Positions 25,324 through 33,626 of a DNA stretch of 64,000 bases are shown here, in pieces (position 1 is the stretch's first letter; each line of letters opens with the position of its first letter). The notes beneath the pieces are model-generated. The model worked only from the letters and a program-made list of their open reading frames with translations, made no database searches and was not told where the DNA came from. Location: the NCBI RefSeq assembly GCF_027941835.1, contig NZ_CP116005.1:2929501-2993500 (forward strand), given 5' to 3'. A program made the translations under genes and the position numbers. The stretch comes from Sphingosinicella microcystinivorans. Its GTDB lineage: Bacteria > Pseudomonadota > Alphaproteobacteria > Sphingomonadales > Sphingomonadaceae.

Positions 25324-25647
25324 ATGAAAACCCTGCTTGCGCTCTCCGCGCTTGCCGGCGGCCTGTGGGCGCTGCCCGCAACCGCCGAGCCCGTCTCTCC
25401 CGAAGCAACGCGCGTCGTGTCCTACGGCGATCTCGACCTCGCCACCGCGGACGGGCGGCGCGCGCTCGACAGCCGCATCCGCATTGCCGTCCGCAGCGCG
25501 TGCGGCACGGCATCGGCCGCGGACCTCGTCGGCAAGCGCGAGGTGCGCCGCTGTCGGGAAACGGCGCGGGCCGACATCGCGCCGGTCAGCGAACGCATCC
25601 TGACCGCTGCCCTCGAAGGTGGCCCGACGCGTCCTCCCACGCGCTGA
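25324..25647 (+). CDS. UrcA family secreted protein
   Basis: The 107-residue precursor has a signal peptide (MKTLLALSALAGGLWALPATA, cut before EPVSP). The UrcA pattern follows: VSYGDLDLATADGRRALDSRIRIAVRSACG and a second cysteine in RRCRETA, presumably forming a disulfide. The family is widespread in sphingomonads with no known function. It is divergent from the LysR gene and followed by a GC-rich hairpin. Confidence 0.9.
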   Translation: MKTLLALSALAGGLWALPATAEPVSPEATRVVSYGDLDLATADGRRALDSRIRIAVRSACGTASAADLVGKREVRRCRETARADIAPVSERILTAALEGGPTRPPTR

Positions 25648-25654
25648 GCCGCTG

Positions 25655-25686
25655 CGGCCCGCCGCGGCATCACCTGCGGCGGGCCG
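25655..25686 (+). terminator. Hairpin after the UrcA gene
   Basis: CGGCCCGCCGC (25655-25665) pairs perfectly with GCGGCGGGCCG (25676-25686), eight bases after the stop codon. Only a weak T-run follows (TTCGT), so termination efficiency is uncertain. Confidence 0.6.
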
Positions 25687-25824
25687 TTCGTCGCACCTGT
25701 CCGAACCCTGACAGGAACATTCAGAAGCCGTTCAAGGGCCGAGTCGCAGTCTCTCCCACGTGGTCATCGGCGGCTTTCGTTCCCCTCCCGCCGATGACCG
25801 CGAACGACGAGTGGAGAGACGGAT

Positions 25825-26349
25825 ATGTTCAGGAAGATTCTGATGGCCGCTGCGGCGATGACCATGCTGACCGCCGCGCCGGCGATGGCCGACAACGACC
25901 GTTGGGATCGTGGCGGCAAGCATTGGCAGAAGGATCGCCATGATAACCGCAACGCCTATCGCAAGGGCTACCAGGACGGCCGCAAGTACGACCGCCGGGA
26001 CGATCGCCGCGACAACCGCTACGCCTATCGTCAGGGCTATCGCGACGGACGCTTCTACGACGGCCGCCGCTATTACGACAATTACCGGCCGGTCTATTAC
26101 CGGGGCGCCAGCGACTATCGCGGCGGCTGGTACGGCCGGGGCGGGCGCTACTATTCGAGCTATGACAGCTGCCGCAAGGACAGCAACATCGAAGGCACGC
26201 TGATCGGCGGCGTTCTCGGCGGCGTCATCGGCAACGAAGTGGCGCGCTACGGCGACAAGACGATCGGCACCGTGATCGGCGCGGGTCTCGGCGCCCTCAT
26301 CGGCCACGAGATCGACGACAAGGGCGGCAAGCGCCGCTACTGCTACTAG
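25825..26349 (+). CDS. Glycine-zipper outer-envelope protein
   Basis: This 174-residue precursor has a signal peptide (MFRKILMAAAAMTMLTAAPAMA). The middle is rich in Arg, Asp, Tyr and Gly with repeated NAYRKGYQDGR / YAYRQGYRDGR units (about 43-80). The C-terminal glycine zipper is GTLIGGVLGGVIGNE and GTVIGAGLGALIGHE, the 17 kDa/Gly-zipper_2TM type that embeds in the outer membrane. Such proteins are common in sphingomonads and are often stress-induced. Not a lipoprotein: no lipobox cysteine. Confidence 0.88.
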   Translation: MFRKILMAAAAMTMLTAAPAMADNDRWDRGGKHWQKDRHDNRNAYRKGYQDGRKYDRRDDRRDNRYAYRQGYRDGRFYDGRRYYDNYRPVYYRGASDYRGGWYGRGGRYYSSYDSCRKDSNIEGTLIGGVLGGVIGNEVARYGDKTIGTVIGAGLGALIGHEIDDKGGKRRYCY

Positions 26350-26398
26350 AAGCCGCGCCGCCGGTTCGTATCGAACCCCATCGCGGCCGGCGGAACGG

Positions 26399-26433
26399 GC
26401 CGCCCAAACACGTGCCGGGCGGCTCTTTTCTTT
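26399..26433 (+). terminator. Rho-independent terminator
   Basis: GCCGCCC (26399-26405) pairs with GGGCGGC (26417-26423) and is followed by TCTTTTCTTT. It ends the glycine-zipper transcript about 50 bp after its stop codon. Confidence 0.85.
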
Positions 26434-26482
26434 CGCGGGAAAGCCGCTAACAAGCGGGCGAAAGAAACCGCAGGACACGAGC

Positions 26483-26725
26483 ATGACCGAGACCGACAGC
26501 CCGCCCGACCGCCTGTGCGCGGACCCGGACAGCCCCTTCTTCAGCGAAGCCGTGATGGAACGCGGCGTCGGCATCCGCTTCAAGGGCCGCGAGCGGAACG
26601 ACGTTGAGGAATACTGCATCAGCGAGGGCTGGATCCGCGCGGCGCTCGGCAAGAAGGTGGACCGGCGCGGCAAGCCCCTCACCATCACGCTGAAGGGCGA
26701 TGTCGAGGCCTACTGGCGGAGCTGA
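26483..26725 (+). CDS. DUF3297 family protein
   Basis: The 80-residue protein contains HFN-like family features: SPFFSEAVMERGVGIRFKGRERNDVEEYCISEGWIRAALGKKVDRRGKPLTITLKGDVEAYWRS. This is the DUF3297 pattern known from many alphaproteobacteria and gammaproteobacteria, with no assigned function. It is five bases before the oxygenase gene, so the two are probably co-transcribed. Confidence 0.92.
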   Translation: MTETDSPPDRLCADPDSPFFSEAVMERGVGIRFKGRERNDVEEYCISEGWIRAALGKKVDRRGKPLTITLKGDVEAYWRS

Positions 26726-26729
26726 GCCT

Positions 26730-27323
26730 GTGCTCGAAGGCGCGCAGAAGGTCCCGAGCCCGAAGCTCGACCTTTACATCCGCAAGCAATTTCTCTCGCC
26801 GGAGGAATGTGCGGAGATCGTGACGCGCATCGACGCGAGGCGACGACCCTCGGAGATCGCCGACGATCTCGGCTACGCCGCTTACCGCACCAGCGAGACC
26901 TGCGATCTCGACGGCAGCGATCCGGTGGTCGCTGCGCTCAACGACCGAATTTGCGCATACATGGGGATCGAACCGGCGTTCGGTGAGCCGATACAGGGCC
27001 AGCGCTATGCGGTGGGGCAGGAGTTCAAGCAGCACACCGACTATTTCGAGCCGGACGGGCCCGACTACGCGCGCTACTGCACCGTCTCGGGCCAGCGCAC
27101 GTGGACGGCGATGATCTACCTGAACACGCCCGCCGCAGGCGGCGCGACGCGCTTCAAGGTGATCGACAAGATCGTGCAGCCGGAAAGCGGAAAGCTCGTC
27201 GCGTGGAACAACCGCCGCGCCGACGGCACGCCCAATCCCGCGACGCTGCACGCGGCAATGAAGGTGCGGGGCGGCGTCAAGTACGTCATTACCAAGTGGT
27301 TCCGTGAGCGGCCGTGGGGATGA
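26730..27323 (+). CDS. 2-oxoglutarate/Fe(II) oxygenase, prolyl 4-hydroxylase type
   Basis: This 197-residue oxygenase uses Fe(II) and 2-oxoglutarate. The iron ligands are H102 and D104 (QHTDYFEP) and H174 (ATLHAAMKV), with K184 as the likely 2-oxoglutarate-binding base. GQRTWTAMIYLN and GGATRFKVIDKIVQPESGKLVAWNN form the double-stranded beta-helix. A GTG start at 26730 is used because GGAG lies eight bases upstream; an earlier ATG would overlap the DUF3297 gene. Substrate is unknown; bacterial relatives hydroxylate proline in peptides or proteins. Confidence 0.92.
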   Translation: MLEGAQKVPSPKLDLYIRKQFLSPEECAEIVTRIDARRRPSEIADDLGYAAYRTSETCDLDGSDPVVAALNDRICAYMGIEPAFGEPIQGQRYAVGQEFKQHTDYFEPDGPDYARYCTVSGQRTWTAMIYLNTPAAGGATRFKVIDKIVQPESGKLVAWNNRRADGTPNPATLHAAMKVRGGVKYVITKWFRERPWG

Positions 27324-27327
27324 CGTG

Positions 27328-27369
27328 AAACGGAAAAGGGCCCCGCACGCGGCGAGGCCCTTTCCGTTT
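27328..27369. terminator. Bidirectional terminator
   Basis: AAACGGAAAAGGGCC (from 27328) pairs with GGCCCTTTCCGTTT (27356-27369), with one base bulged, between the convergent oxygenase and TonB-receptor genes. A- and T-rich stem ends serve both directions. Confidence 0.88.
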
Positions 27370-27380
27370 GACCCGGGTTT

Positions 27381-30056
27381 TCAGAACTTCGCGCTGAGGC
27401 CCAGCGAGAACGAGCGGCCGATGTCGTAGGTGTTCCGGTCGACGCGCGTGCCGTTGTAGGCTTGGTATTCTTCATAGTTCTCGCCCGTCAGGTTGCGCGC
27501 CTCGAACTTCACCTCGAGTTCGCGTCCGGCGACCGTGAAGCCCTGCCGCGCGACGAAATCCAGCCGCAGGCCGGGCTCCTCGATGAAGTCGATCGGCGTG
27601 CCCTGATAGGAGAAGCGGTTCGAGATGCGCTTGCTGGCGTAGGTCAGCATCAGCGTCTGCTGCGAGAGGCGTTCGCTGTCCTCGAAGCCGATCTGCAGGT
27701 TCACGATGTGGTCCGACTGGCCGGTGAGCTTCGCGCCGTCGTTGAAGACGAGCGACGCCGCGATCGGCACGCCTGCCGTGTCGGTGGGGATCGTCGTGTC
27801 CCCGGCGCCGACCTTGATCTTCGATTTCGTGTAGGTGTAGTTCGTTGCGATCAGCAGGTCCCGTGTCTCGAAGAATTTTCCGGGCAGCCAGTCCGACAGC
27901 GCGAAATACTTCTGCACTTCGAGTTCCGCGCCGTAAAGCTGCGCTTCCGGTGCGTTCGCGAAGGTCGTGAAGAAGGTCTGGCCCTGCTGCGTGGCGATCG
28001 CCTCGATGGGCTTGTCGATCTTCTTGTAGAAGCCCGCGAGCGAGAACCGCTCGTTGCGGCCCAGATACCATTCGTAGCGCGCCTCGAAGTTCAGAAGCTT
28101 GCTGTCGGTGAGGTAGTTGTTGCCGATGAACGTGCGGTCCGATTCCGTGTCGAAATACTGCTGCGGCGCCAGCTCGCGGAACTGCGGGCGGGCGATGGTC
28201 TTGGACGCGGCGAGCCGGAGCTGCATGTCCTCCGCGAAGTTCCACGTGATCGTCGCGGCGGGCAGGAAATAATCGTTGGCGAGGTGCGTCGAGAGCGCTG
28301 CGCTTCCGCCCGTACCGAACAGGTCGACGGCGTTCACGAACTGCTTAGCGTCCTCGTAGCGCACGCCGATCGTGGCGCGCAGGTAGTCCATCAGCTCGAC
28401 CTCGGCCTGGAGATAGCCCGCGTGGACCTCGAGGCCCGCGTCGTACTTGGCGACGCCCGCCGCGCCGGAGCGGTCGGTAAGCACGATGTCGTATGTGTAG
28501 ATGTTGTAGTCGGAGAGCAGGTAGTCGGGGCGCTCCTGCGCGACGGCGAGGCCGAGGCTCGCTTCCGGAAGGAAGGCGAAATCGCGCCGCGTCGAGGTCC
28601 GCGTCGTGTCCGTGTAGGCATAGCCCGCGGTGAGCGTGATGCTGCGCGCGGTCGGTAGCTTCCAGCTGACGTTCGCGGAGCCTGCCCACACGTCCTCCGA
28701 AAGGTCGGAGAACGAGATCGTCGCGCTCTGACCGCCCGTCCTGAGGTCGTTGAGGAAATCGCCCACGGTCTCGTCGTAGCGGTAGCTGAACGCCCGCTCG
28801 TAGGGCGCCTCGCGCTGCGTGTTCGCATAGGTGCCGCGCACGTCGAGCGCCACGTCGTCGAACTTGAACTCGCCGACGAACTGTGTGTCGATGAGCTGGC
28901 GCTCGAACCAGTTGGTGTAGCTCTTGTTCAGGCGGTCGGAGCCGACGTTGATCTCGTCGACGCCGTCCTGGATGCGCGCCTCCTTGGAGGTGTCGCGGAT
29001 GTAGAGGTTGGTCCAGCGCAGCTTGTGCTCGCCGAACTCGTAGCCGAAGCCGAGCAGGCCGTGCACGACGACGCGGTTCTCGGTCGACAGGAAGCGGAAG
29101 TTGCTGTCCGGCCGGATGATGTCCTCGCCCGCGCTGTTCGCCGAAAGGCCGAGCGTCTGCTGCTGGAGCCCGCCGCGCGTTTCCCAGCTGTTGTCCCAGC
29201 CGAACGCGGCGATGATGCCGAAGCGGTCGCTACCGATGTCGAAGCTGAGCCCGCCGGTGATGTCGACGGAGCCGTTCAGCGGAATGTCGTCGTTGCGCTG
29301 GATCAGCGTCGTCGGCGCGTTGAGCAGGCTCGCGGTCAGGCCCTTCATCGTGTCGAGGCTGAAGTTCGGGCCGACGACCAGAAGATGCCCGCTGTTCATG
29401 GCGGCCTTGAGGTTCGCGGGGATATCGCGCGAGCCGTCGTCGAATCCGGTCCAGTCGCTGTCGCTGCCGAAATAGGTGTAGCCGCGCTGGAAGGTGGTCT
29501 CGCTGTCGCCGCTGAGGCTGCCGCCCACCTTGAGGAAGCTCTCCTCCGGGATTGCCGCTGTCGTCAGGTTGATGACGCCGCCGCCGAATTCGCCGGGGTA
29601 GTTCACCGAATAGCTCTTCTGCACCACCGAGCTTGCGATCACGTCGGTCGGGAAGATGTCGAGCGGCACGACGCGGCGCAGCGGCTCGGGCGAGGGGAGA
29701 GGCAGGCCGTTCAGCAGCGCCAGCGAATAGCGCTCGCCGAGGCCGCGCACATAGACGAAACGCCCGCCGACGAGGCTGAGGCCGGTGACGCGCTGGAGCG
29801 CGCCGGCGATGTCGCCTTCGCCGGTTCGCGCGATCTCCGCGGCGGAAAGGACGCTGATGACCTCCGGCGTCGCGCGGATCGCCTCGGGGATGTAGCGGCC
29901 CTGCACGACGACGACCTCGTCGCTGATGCTGACGCCCGGCGCGGAGATGTCGATCGACTCCTCGGGCTCGACGGGGCGCTCCTGCGCCCATGCGGACGGG
30001 GCCGCGAGCGCGCTTGAAAGCAGAAGCAGGGTTCCAAATGACGAGGTCCTGATCAT
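27381..30056 (-). CDS. TonB-dependent receptor
   Basis: This 891-residue outer-membrane receptor has a signal peptide (MIRTSSFGTLLLLSSALAAPSAWAQ). A plug domain follows (TPEVISVLSAAEIARTGEGDIAGALQRVTGLSLVGGRFVYVRGLGERYS, then GVINLTT), then a long beta-barrel ending in aromatic F (SLGLSAKF), the outer-membrane insertion signal. VRGLGERYSLALLNG marks the OAR-like group seen in Caulobacter and sphingomonads. It lies downstream of a (Thr-Pro)-repeat lipoprotein gene in the same direction, with 82 bp between them; such pairs are common. The substrate cannot be read from sequence; phosphate-related uptake is a guess from context. Confidence 0.95.
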   Translation of the reverse strand: MIRTSSFGTLLLLSSALAAPSAWAQERPVEPEESIDISAPGVSISDEVVVVQGRYIPEAIRATPEVISVLSAAEIARTGEGDIAGALQRVTGLSLVGGRFVYVRGLGERYSLALLNGLPLPSPEPLRRVVPLDIFPTDVIASSVVQKSYSVNYPGEFGGGVINLTTAAIPEESFLKVGGSLSGDSETTFQRGYTYFGSDSDWTGFDDGSRDIPANLKAAMNSGHLLVVGPNFSLDTMKGLTASLLNAPTTLIQRNDDIPLNGSVDITGGLSFDIGSDRFGIIAAFGWDNSWETRGGLQQQTLGLSANSAGEDIIRPDSNFRFLSTENRVVVHGLLGFGYEFGEHKLRWTNLYIRDTSKEARIQDGVDEINVGSDRLNKSYTNWFERQLIDTQFVGEFKFDDVALDVRGTYANTQREAPYERAFSYRYDETVGDFLNDLRTGGQSATISFSDLSEDVWAGSANVSWKLPTARSITLTAGYAYTDTTRTSTRRDFAFLPEASLGLAVAQERPDYLLSDYNIYTYDIVLTDRSGAAGVAKYDAGLEVHAGYLQAEVELMDYLRATIGVRYEDAKQFVNAVDLFGTGGSAALSTHLANDYFLPAATITWNFAEDMQLRLAASKTIARPQFRELAPQQYFDTESDRTFIGNNYLTDSKLLNFEARYEWYLGRNERFSLAGFYKKIDKPIEAIATQQGQTFFTTFANAPEAQLYGAELEVQKYFALSDWLPGKFFETRDLLIATNYTYTKSKIKVGAGDTTIPTDTAGVPIAASLVFNDGAKLTGQSDHIVNLQIGFEDSERLSQQTLMLTYASKRISNRFSYQGTPIDFIEEPGLRLDFVARQGFTVAGRELEVKFEARNLTGENYEEYQAYNGTRVDRNTYDIGRSFSLGLSAKF

Positions 30057-30138
30057 GGCAGGCTTTCCGATCTTCCTGAACTGAAAGGGGACGGCGGCCG
30101 CCGACGCGTGCCGCCGCCCCGGACGTTTCATGGCCGGA

Positions 30139-31665
30139 CTAGTTCGCCGGGTTGACGGTGCACGCCGGTCCGCTGCCGAGGCCGCAGGTCCAGCCCTGCC
30201 ACCACGTGTCGGCGTCGTTCTTCACGGCGCCGATGTAGTCGACGTTGTGGAAGTAGCTGTTGAGCGTGGCGAGGTTGGTGACGGCCGGGACGGCATTTTC
30301 GTTGGGGCCGTTCACGAACACGCTGGTCAGCGTCGATGTGCCGGCGGGGGTGTTGTTGTTGCCGGCCACCTCGAACAGCGCCTGGATCTGCGCCGCCGTG
30401 ACGTTGGTGTCGTCAACGTAGGGCGCGCCGCAGGCGAAGAACACCGACTTGAACACGGGCGGGCCGTTCTCGTCCGTGCCCGCGCCTGCCGCCTGGATGG
30501 TGGCGGCGCCGTCGATGTCGAGGCACTGCGAGGAGGCCGGGCCGGACACGACCCAGTTGGAGAGCTGGTAGTCGCCGCCGCCGCGCAGCAGGATCGCCGG
30601 TCCGGCGTTGGCGACGACCGTGACGTTGGCGAAGTGTGTGTCCTGGCGCACAGTTTCGTTGACGGAGCCGTCACCCGTGCCGGCTTCCCACACGTAGTCG
30701 CCGCCCGCCGCGCCTACGGCGGTGCGCTGCGTGACGATCACGAACTGGTTGACGCCGGTGTAGCCGTTGTCGGTGTCGATCGAGTCGTCGTCGTTGCCGG
30801 TGAGCACGAGGTAGCGGCCGTTCACGGTGCCGCCGAACCACTCGATGCCGTCGTCCGAGCTGTTGTTGACCTGCACGTACTCGATGGTGGTGCCGTTGCC
30901 GACGCCGGCGAGCGTGATGCCGTTCAGCTCGTTGCCGGGCGAGAGCGCGAAGCCGGAGTAGCGGATCTGGAAGTATTTGAGGCTGCCGCTGCTGTCGTTC
31001 GCGACGCCGCCGCCGTAATAGGCGTTGGTGACGCCTTCCACGGCCGCCTGGCAGCCCGGCGTGCCGGGCGTCGTGCCGCCTGCTGAGCAGGTGCCGATCG
31101 GCGCGCGGCCGAGGATGACGAGACCGCCCCACTGGCCGATGCTCTCGGAGGTCGCCGTGCCGACGATGTTGGCGCGGCTGGTGAAGATCACCGGATTGGT
31201 CGGCGTGCCTTCCGCGACGATGCGCGAGCCGCGATTGACGACGAGCGCGTCGGCGCCCGAGGAGCCGAACACGACGACGCCCGGATCGACCGTCAGGGTC
31301 GCGCTCGTGCCGCCCGGCGCGGTGCCGTCGGAGCCGACGTCGACGCCGACCTGAACGACGCCGGAGAGCGAATAGACGAGGCCGGCGATCTTCGGCAGCG
31401 CGAGGTTGCTCGTGATCGTGCCGGAGATCTGACAGTTCCGAAGATCGGCAACGGTGCCGACGTTGGTCGTGCCCGTGGGGCAATCGTCCGGGGTCGGCGT
31501 CGGCGTGGGTGTCGGCGTTGGGGTCGGTGTGGGAGTCGGCGTCGGTGTGGGGGTCGGAGTCGGCGTCACGATGACGCCCTCGCCCGGGGAGGCAACGTCG
31601 TCGGCGCCGCAGGCGACGAGCGCGAGCGCGGAACCGAGCATCAGGAAACTGCGAAGATGTGACAT
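30139..31665 (-). CDS. Lipoprotein with (Thr-Pro)13 stalk and right-handed repeat domain
   Basis: This 508-residue protein has a lipoprotein signal ending LALVAC (C19 lipidated). A 26-residue Thr-Pro stalk (residues 34-59) follows, then a large domain with parallel-beta-helix-like features (VDPGVVVFGSSGADALVVNRGSRIVAEGTPTNPVIFTS, IQYVQ-like and GIEWFGG repeats). Such proteins accompany OAR-type TonB receptors in Caulobacterales and Sphingomonadales. The stalk probably lifts the domain off the membrane. The intergenic DNA upstream is AT-rich with one good Pho-box half-site (TTGTCAT near 31808 on the minus strand), weaker than the other Pho boxes described here. Confidence 0.88.
   Translation of the reverse strand: MSHLRSFLMLGSALALVACGADDVASPGEGVIVTPTPTPTPTPTPTPTPTPTPTPTPTPDDCPTGTTNVGTVADLRNCQISGTITSNLALPKIAGLVYSLSGVVQVGVDVGSDGTAPGGTSATLTVDPGVVVFGSSGADALVVNRGSRIVAEGTPTNPVIFTSRANIVGTATSESIGQWGGLVILGRAPIGTCSAGGTTPGTPGCQAAVEGVTNAYYGGGVANDSSGSLKYFQIRYSGFALSPGNELNGITLAGVGNGTTIEYVQVNNSSDDGIEWFGGTVNGRYLVLTGNDDDSIDTDNGYTGVNQFVIVTQRTAVGAAGGDYVWEAGTGDGSVNETVRQDTHFANVTVVANAGPAILLRGGGDYQLSNWVVSGPASSQCLDIDGAATIQAAGAGTDENGPPVFKSVFFACGAPYVDDTNVTAAQIQALFEVAGNNNTPAGTSTLTSVFVNGPNENAVPAVTNLATLNSYFHNVDYIGAVKNDADTWWQGWTCGLGSGPACTVNPAN
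31489..31566 (-). repeat. Coding tandem repeat, 13 Thr-Pro units
   Basis: Thirteen six-base units (variants of ACNCCN on the minus strand) encode the Thr-Pro stalk of the lipoprotein. The near-identical hexamers are prone to slippage in whole codon pairs, which would change stalk length without breaking the frame. Confidence 0.9.
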
Positions 31666-31873
31666 TGAGACACCCCTTTGTGGTCGTTGGCGGCGAGGGC
31701 AGACGCTGCGAATCTCGTTTCGCGTCTGCGTGTTCCGAGGGGGACGCCTAGGGGTGATTCATGATGGAAATATTACAGATTTCGCAATGTTTTACGAATG
31801 GTTATTATGACAAGTTGAAGTAATACTTTAACATAAATGACGCCGTTTCGTCATCGCTCTGTCACACTCCCGG

Positions 31874-32653
31874 TCAGTCTGTGAAATCGACTTCGGCTTC
31901 ATGGGGCGCGTCCCCCCGCAGGTAGCTGATCGTCACGCGCTTGGATTGTGCAAGCTCGTCCGCCAGCTCGATGATCTTCTCTTCGCTGTGCAGTCCCGCG
32001 CCGTTGATGGCGGTGACGATGTCGCCGTCGCGCAGGCCCGCGCGCCGGAAGAATGCCATGTCGGCGATCTTGCGGACACGGAAGCCGCGCGTCACCTCGC
32101 CCACTGTCTCGCGGACGAGCCCAAGCTGGAAGGCCAGCGTCTGGCGGCGCGCGTTGTCGCCGCCGTAGGCCGCGCGCGAAAGCGTCGGGATTTCGGCGGT
32201 CGCCTTCGTCGGTGCCGGTGCCTCGCCGTCCGCCGCCACGGCGGTCGCGGGGGGCGGAGCGCCGTCGAAGGACAGCAGCGGGATGCGAAGCCGCGTCCCG
32301 CCGCGTGCGACGATGATGTGGTCGGGCGCCGCGCGTTCGAGCGTGATGCCGGGCAGAATCTGGCGGCCGGCTATGATGCGCTGCTGCGCCGCGCTGCCGA
32401 TGGAAACGATAGCTGCGCTCCCGAGCGTGCCGTGGACGCGCACCTCCGCGACGTCTGCCGGGGTCAGCGATAGCGCCGCGGGGAGGGTGGACGGCGGTGC
32501 GGCCACGGGCTGCGGCGGAGGCATGGGCACGGAAACGGGCGTGGGCGCGCTCTCGCCGCCCGGCCACAGGGCAAGCGCGGCCGCGCCGCCCGCCAGAAGC
32601 AGCGCCAGCGAAACCGCCCTGGGGTTGAGCCTCGGGTCAATTGTGATAGCCAC
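31874..32653 (-). CDS. GspC-like inner-membrane protein with PDZ domain
   Basis: The 259-residue protein starts at a GTG (VAITIDPRLNPRAVSLALLLAGG), has one membrane anchor (about 12-30), a Pro-rich linker, and a homology-region-like domain (VRVHGTLGSAAIVSIGSAAQQRIIAGRQILPGITLERAAPDHIIVARGG). A C-terminal PDZ-like domain follows (GFRVRKIADMAFFRRAGLRDGDIVTAINGAGLHSEEKIIELADEL). This is the layout of GspC/PulC, the linker between secretin and inner platform. It is separate from the main operon, whose own gspC is at 33627, so it may be a second or diverged C component. No Shine-Dalgarno is evident at the GTG; the longer frame upstream is antisense to the peptidase gene. Confidence 0.85.
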   Translation of the reverse strand: MAITIDPRLNPRAVSLALLLAGGAAALALWPGGESAPTPVSVPMPPPQPVAAPPSTLPAALSLTPADVAEVRVHGTLGSAAIVSIGSAAQQRIIAGRQILPGITLERAAPDHIIVARGGTRLRIPLLSFDGAPPPATAVAADGEAPAPTKATAEIPTLSRAAYGGDNARRQTLAFQLGLVRETVGEVTRGFRVRKIADMAFFRRAGLRDGDIVTAINGAGLHSEEKIIELADELAQSKRVTISYLRGDAPHEAEVDFTD

Positions 32654-32677
32654 GAGGGAGCCGGTTAGGCCGGCTGC

Positions 32678-32695
32678 GTGACAGATTTGCGACAC
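32678..32695 (-). promoter_or_regulatory. Pho-box-like site before the GspC-like gene
   Basis: On the minus strand the sequence reads GTGTCGC-AAAT-CTGTCAC, two heptamers 11 bp apart. CTGTCAC matches the CTGTCAT PhoB half-site at six of seven positions; the other half is weak. It lies 24 bp before the GspC-like start, or 34 bp before the divergent peptidase gene. Confidence 0.4.
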
Positions 32696-32729
32696 GGGAC
32701 GTCGCGGAAAGGGCAGGAGCGGTGCTGTA

Positions 32730-33524
32730 TTGCCGGTGAGCGGAACGGCCGGGGGGCTCATGCCGGGGCTGATGCTTGCGTGCGGGTTTCTGGCGGGAAC
32801 CATCGCCGGCAGCTTCCTCGCGCTCGTCGCCGCGCGTCTGCCGCTCGGGCGGCCGGTCGTCGGCGGGCGCTCGCAGTGCGACGCGTGCGGGCGTGTGCTC
32901 GGACCACTGGAACTTGTGCCGCTGTTCTCGTTCATCGTGCTGCGCGGCCGCTGCAAGGGCTGCGGCGCGGTGATTCCGGGGTCCACGTGGATCATGGAAC
33001 TGCTCGCGGGGCTTGTCGGGCTGCTCGCCGTCATGCTGGCACGGACACCGGCCGACCTTGTCTGGGCGGTGTTCGGGTGGCTGCTGTTGCTGCTCGCCGC
33101 GCTTGATCTCAGGCACCACTGGCTGCCGCTGCAGCTCACAGCATTGCTCGCGCTTTCGGGTGTCGCGGCATTGTTCGTCACGCGCGGCGACATGCTGGCA
33201 TCGCTGGCGGGCGGAGCCGCCGGGTTCCTCGGCCTTGAAGCCGTGCGCGTCGGCTACCGCGTCCTGCGCGGGCGCGAGGGGATCGGCGGCGGCGACCCGT
33301 TGCTGCTCGGCGGAATCGGGCTCTGGATGGGCTGGCAGGCGCTGCCGTTCGTGGTGATCGTCGCCTCGCTGGTCGGATTCGGGCTGATCGCGCTCTGGAA
33401 GCTGCGCGGCGCCGAGGTCGGCCCCGCCACGCGGGTCCCGCTCGGCGCCTGCCTTGCAATTGCGGCCATCGGTGTCTGGATGGCGGCGGCGCGTGCTCCC
33501 ATCGTTCCGCTTGCGTTGCTATAG
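32730..33524 (+). CDS. gspO: Type IV prepilin peptidase / N-methyltransferase (GspO, A24)
   Basis: This membrane aspartic protease cleaves and N-methylates the pseudopilins GspG-K encoded downstream. It has 264 residues and about seven hydrophobic segments. The zinc-binding cysteines are CDAC and CKGC (about residues 50-75). The catalytic aspartates are in LLAALDLRHHWLP and in GGGDPLLLGGIGLWMGW (GxGD motif). The open frame begins at TTG 32730 with AGGAG eleven bases upstream; GTG 32736 and ATG 32760 are alternatives and the exact start is uncertain. It is about 100 bp upstream of the main gsp operon. Confidence 0.94.
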   Translation: MPVSGTAGGLMPGLMLACGFLAGTIAGSFLALVAARLPLGRPVVGGRSQCDACGRVLGPLELVPLFSFIVLRGRCKGCGAVIPGSTWIMELLAGLVGLLAVMLARTPADLVWAVFGWLLLLLAALDLRHHWLPLQLTALLALSGVAALFVTRGDMLASLAGGAAGFLGLEAVRVGYRVLRGREGIGGGDPLLLGGIGLWMGWQALPFVVIVASLVGFGLIALWKLRGAEVGPATRVPLGACLAIAAIGVWMAAARAPIVPLALL

Positions 33525-33563
33525 GCTTGCCCAATGTCCCGATATGACACGTGATGACGCTCG

Positions 33564-33581
33564 CCGTCATCAAACTGACAT
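33564..33581 (+). promoter_or_regulatory. Pho-box-like site before the gsp operon
   Basis: CCGTCAT-CAAA-CTGACAT: two heptamers, each one mismatch from CTGTCAT, 11 bp apart with an A-rich four-base spacer, 46 bp before the gspC ATG. This is the arrangement bound by a PhoB dimer. Confidence 0.5.
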
Positions 33582-33626
33582 GCTAACTCCCTAGCGGGGC
33601 GATTTCGTGAAGGCGGGCCGGACGGA

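Noticed and set aside
27462-28658. Long plus-strand frame inside the TonB receptor
   Set aside because: Antisense shadow typical of GC-rich DNA; the minus frame has signal peptide, plug and barrel.
31849-31866. TCGTCAT-CGCT-CTGTCAC, Pho-box-like on the plus strand
   Set aside because: Faces no gene start in the right direction and first half-site is poor.
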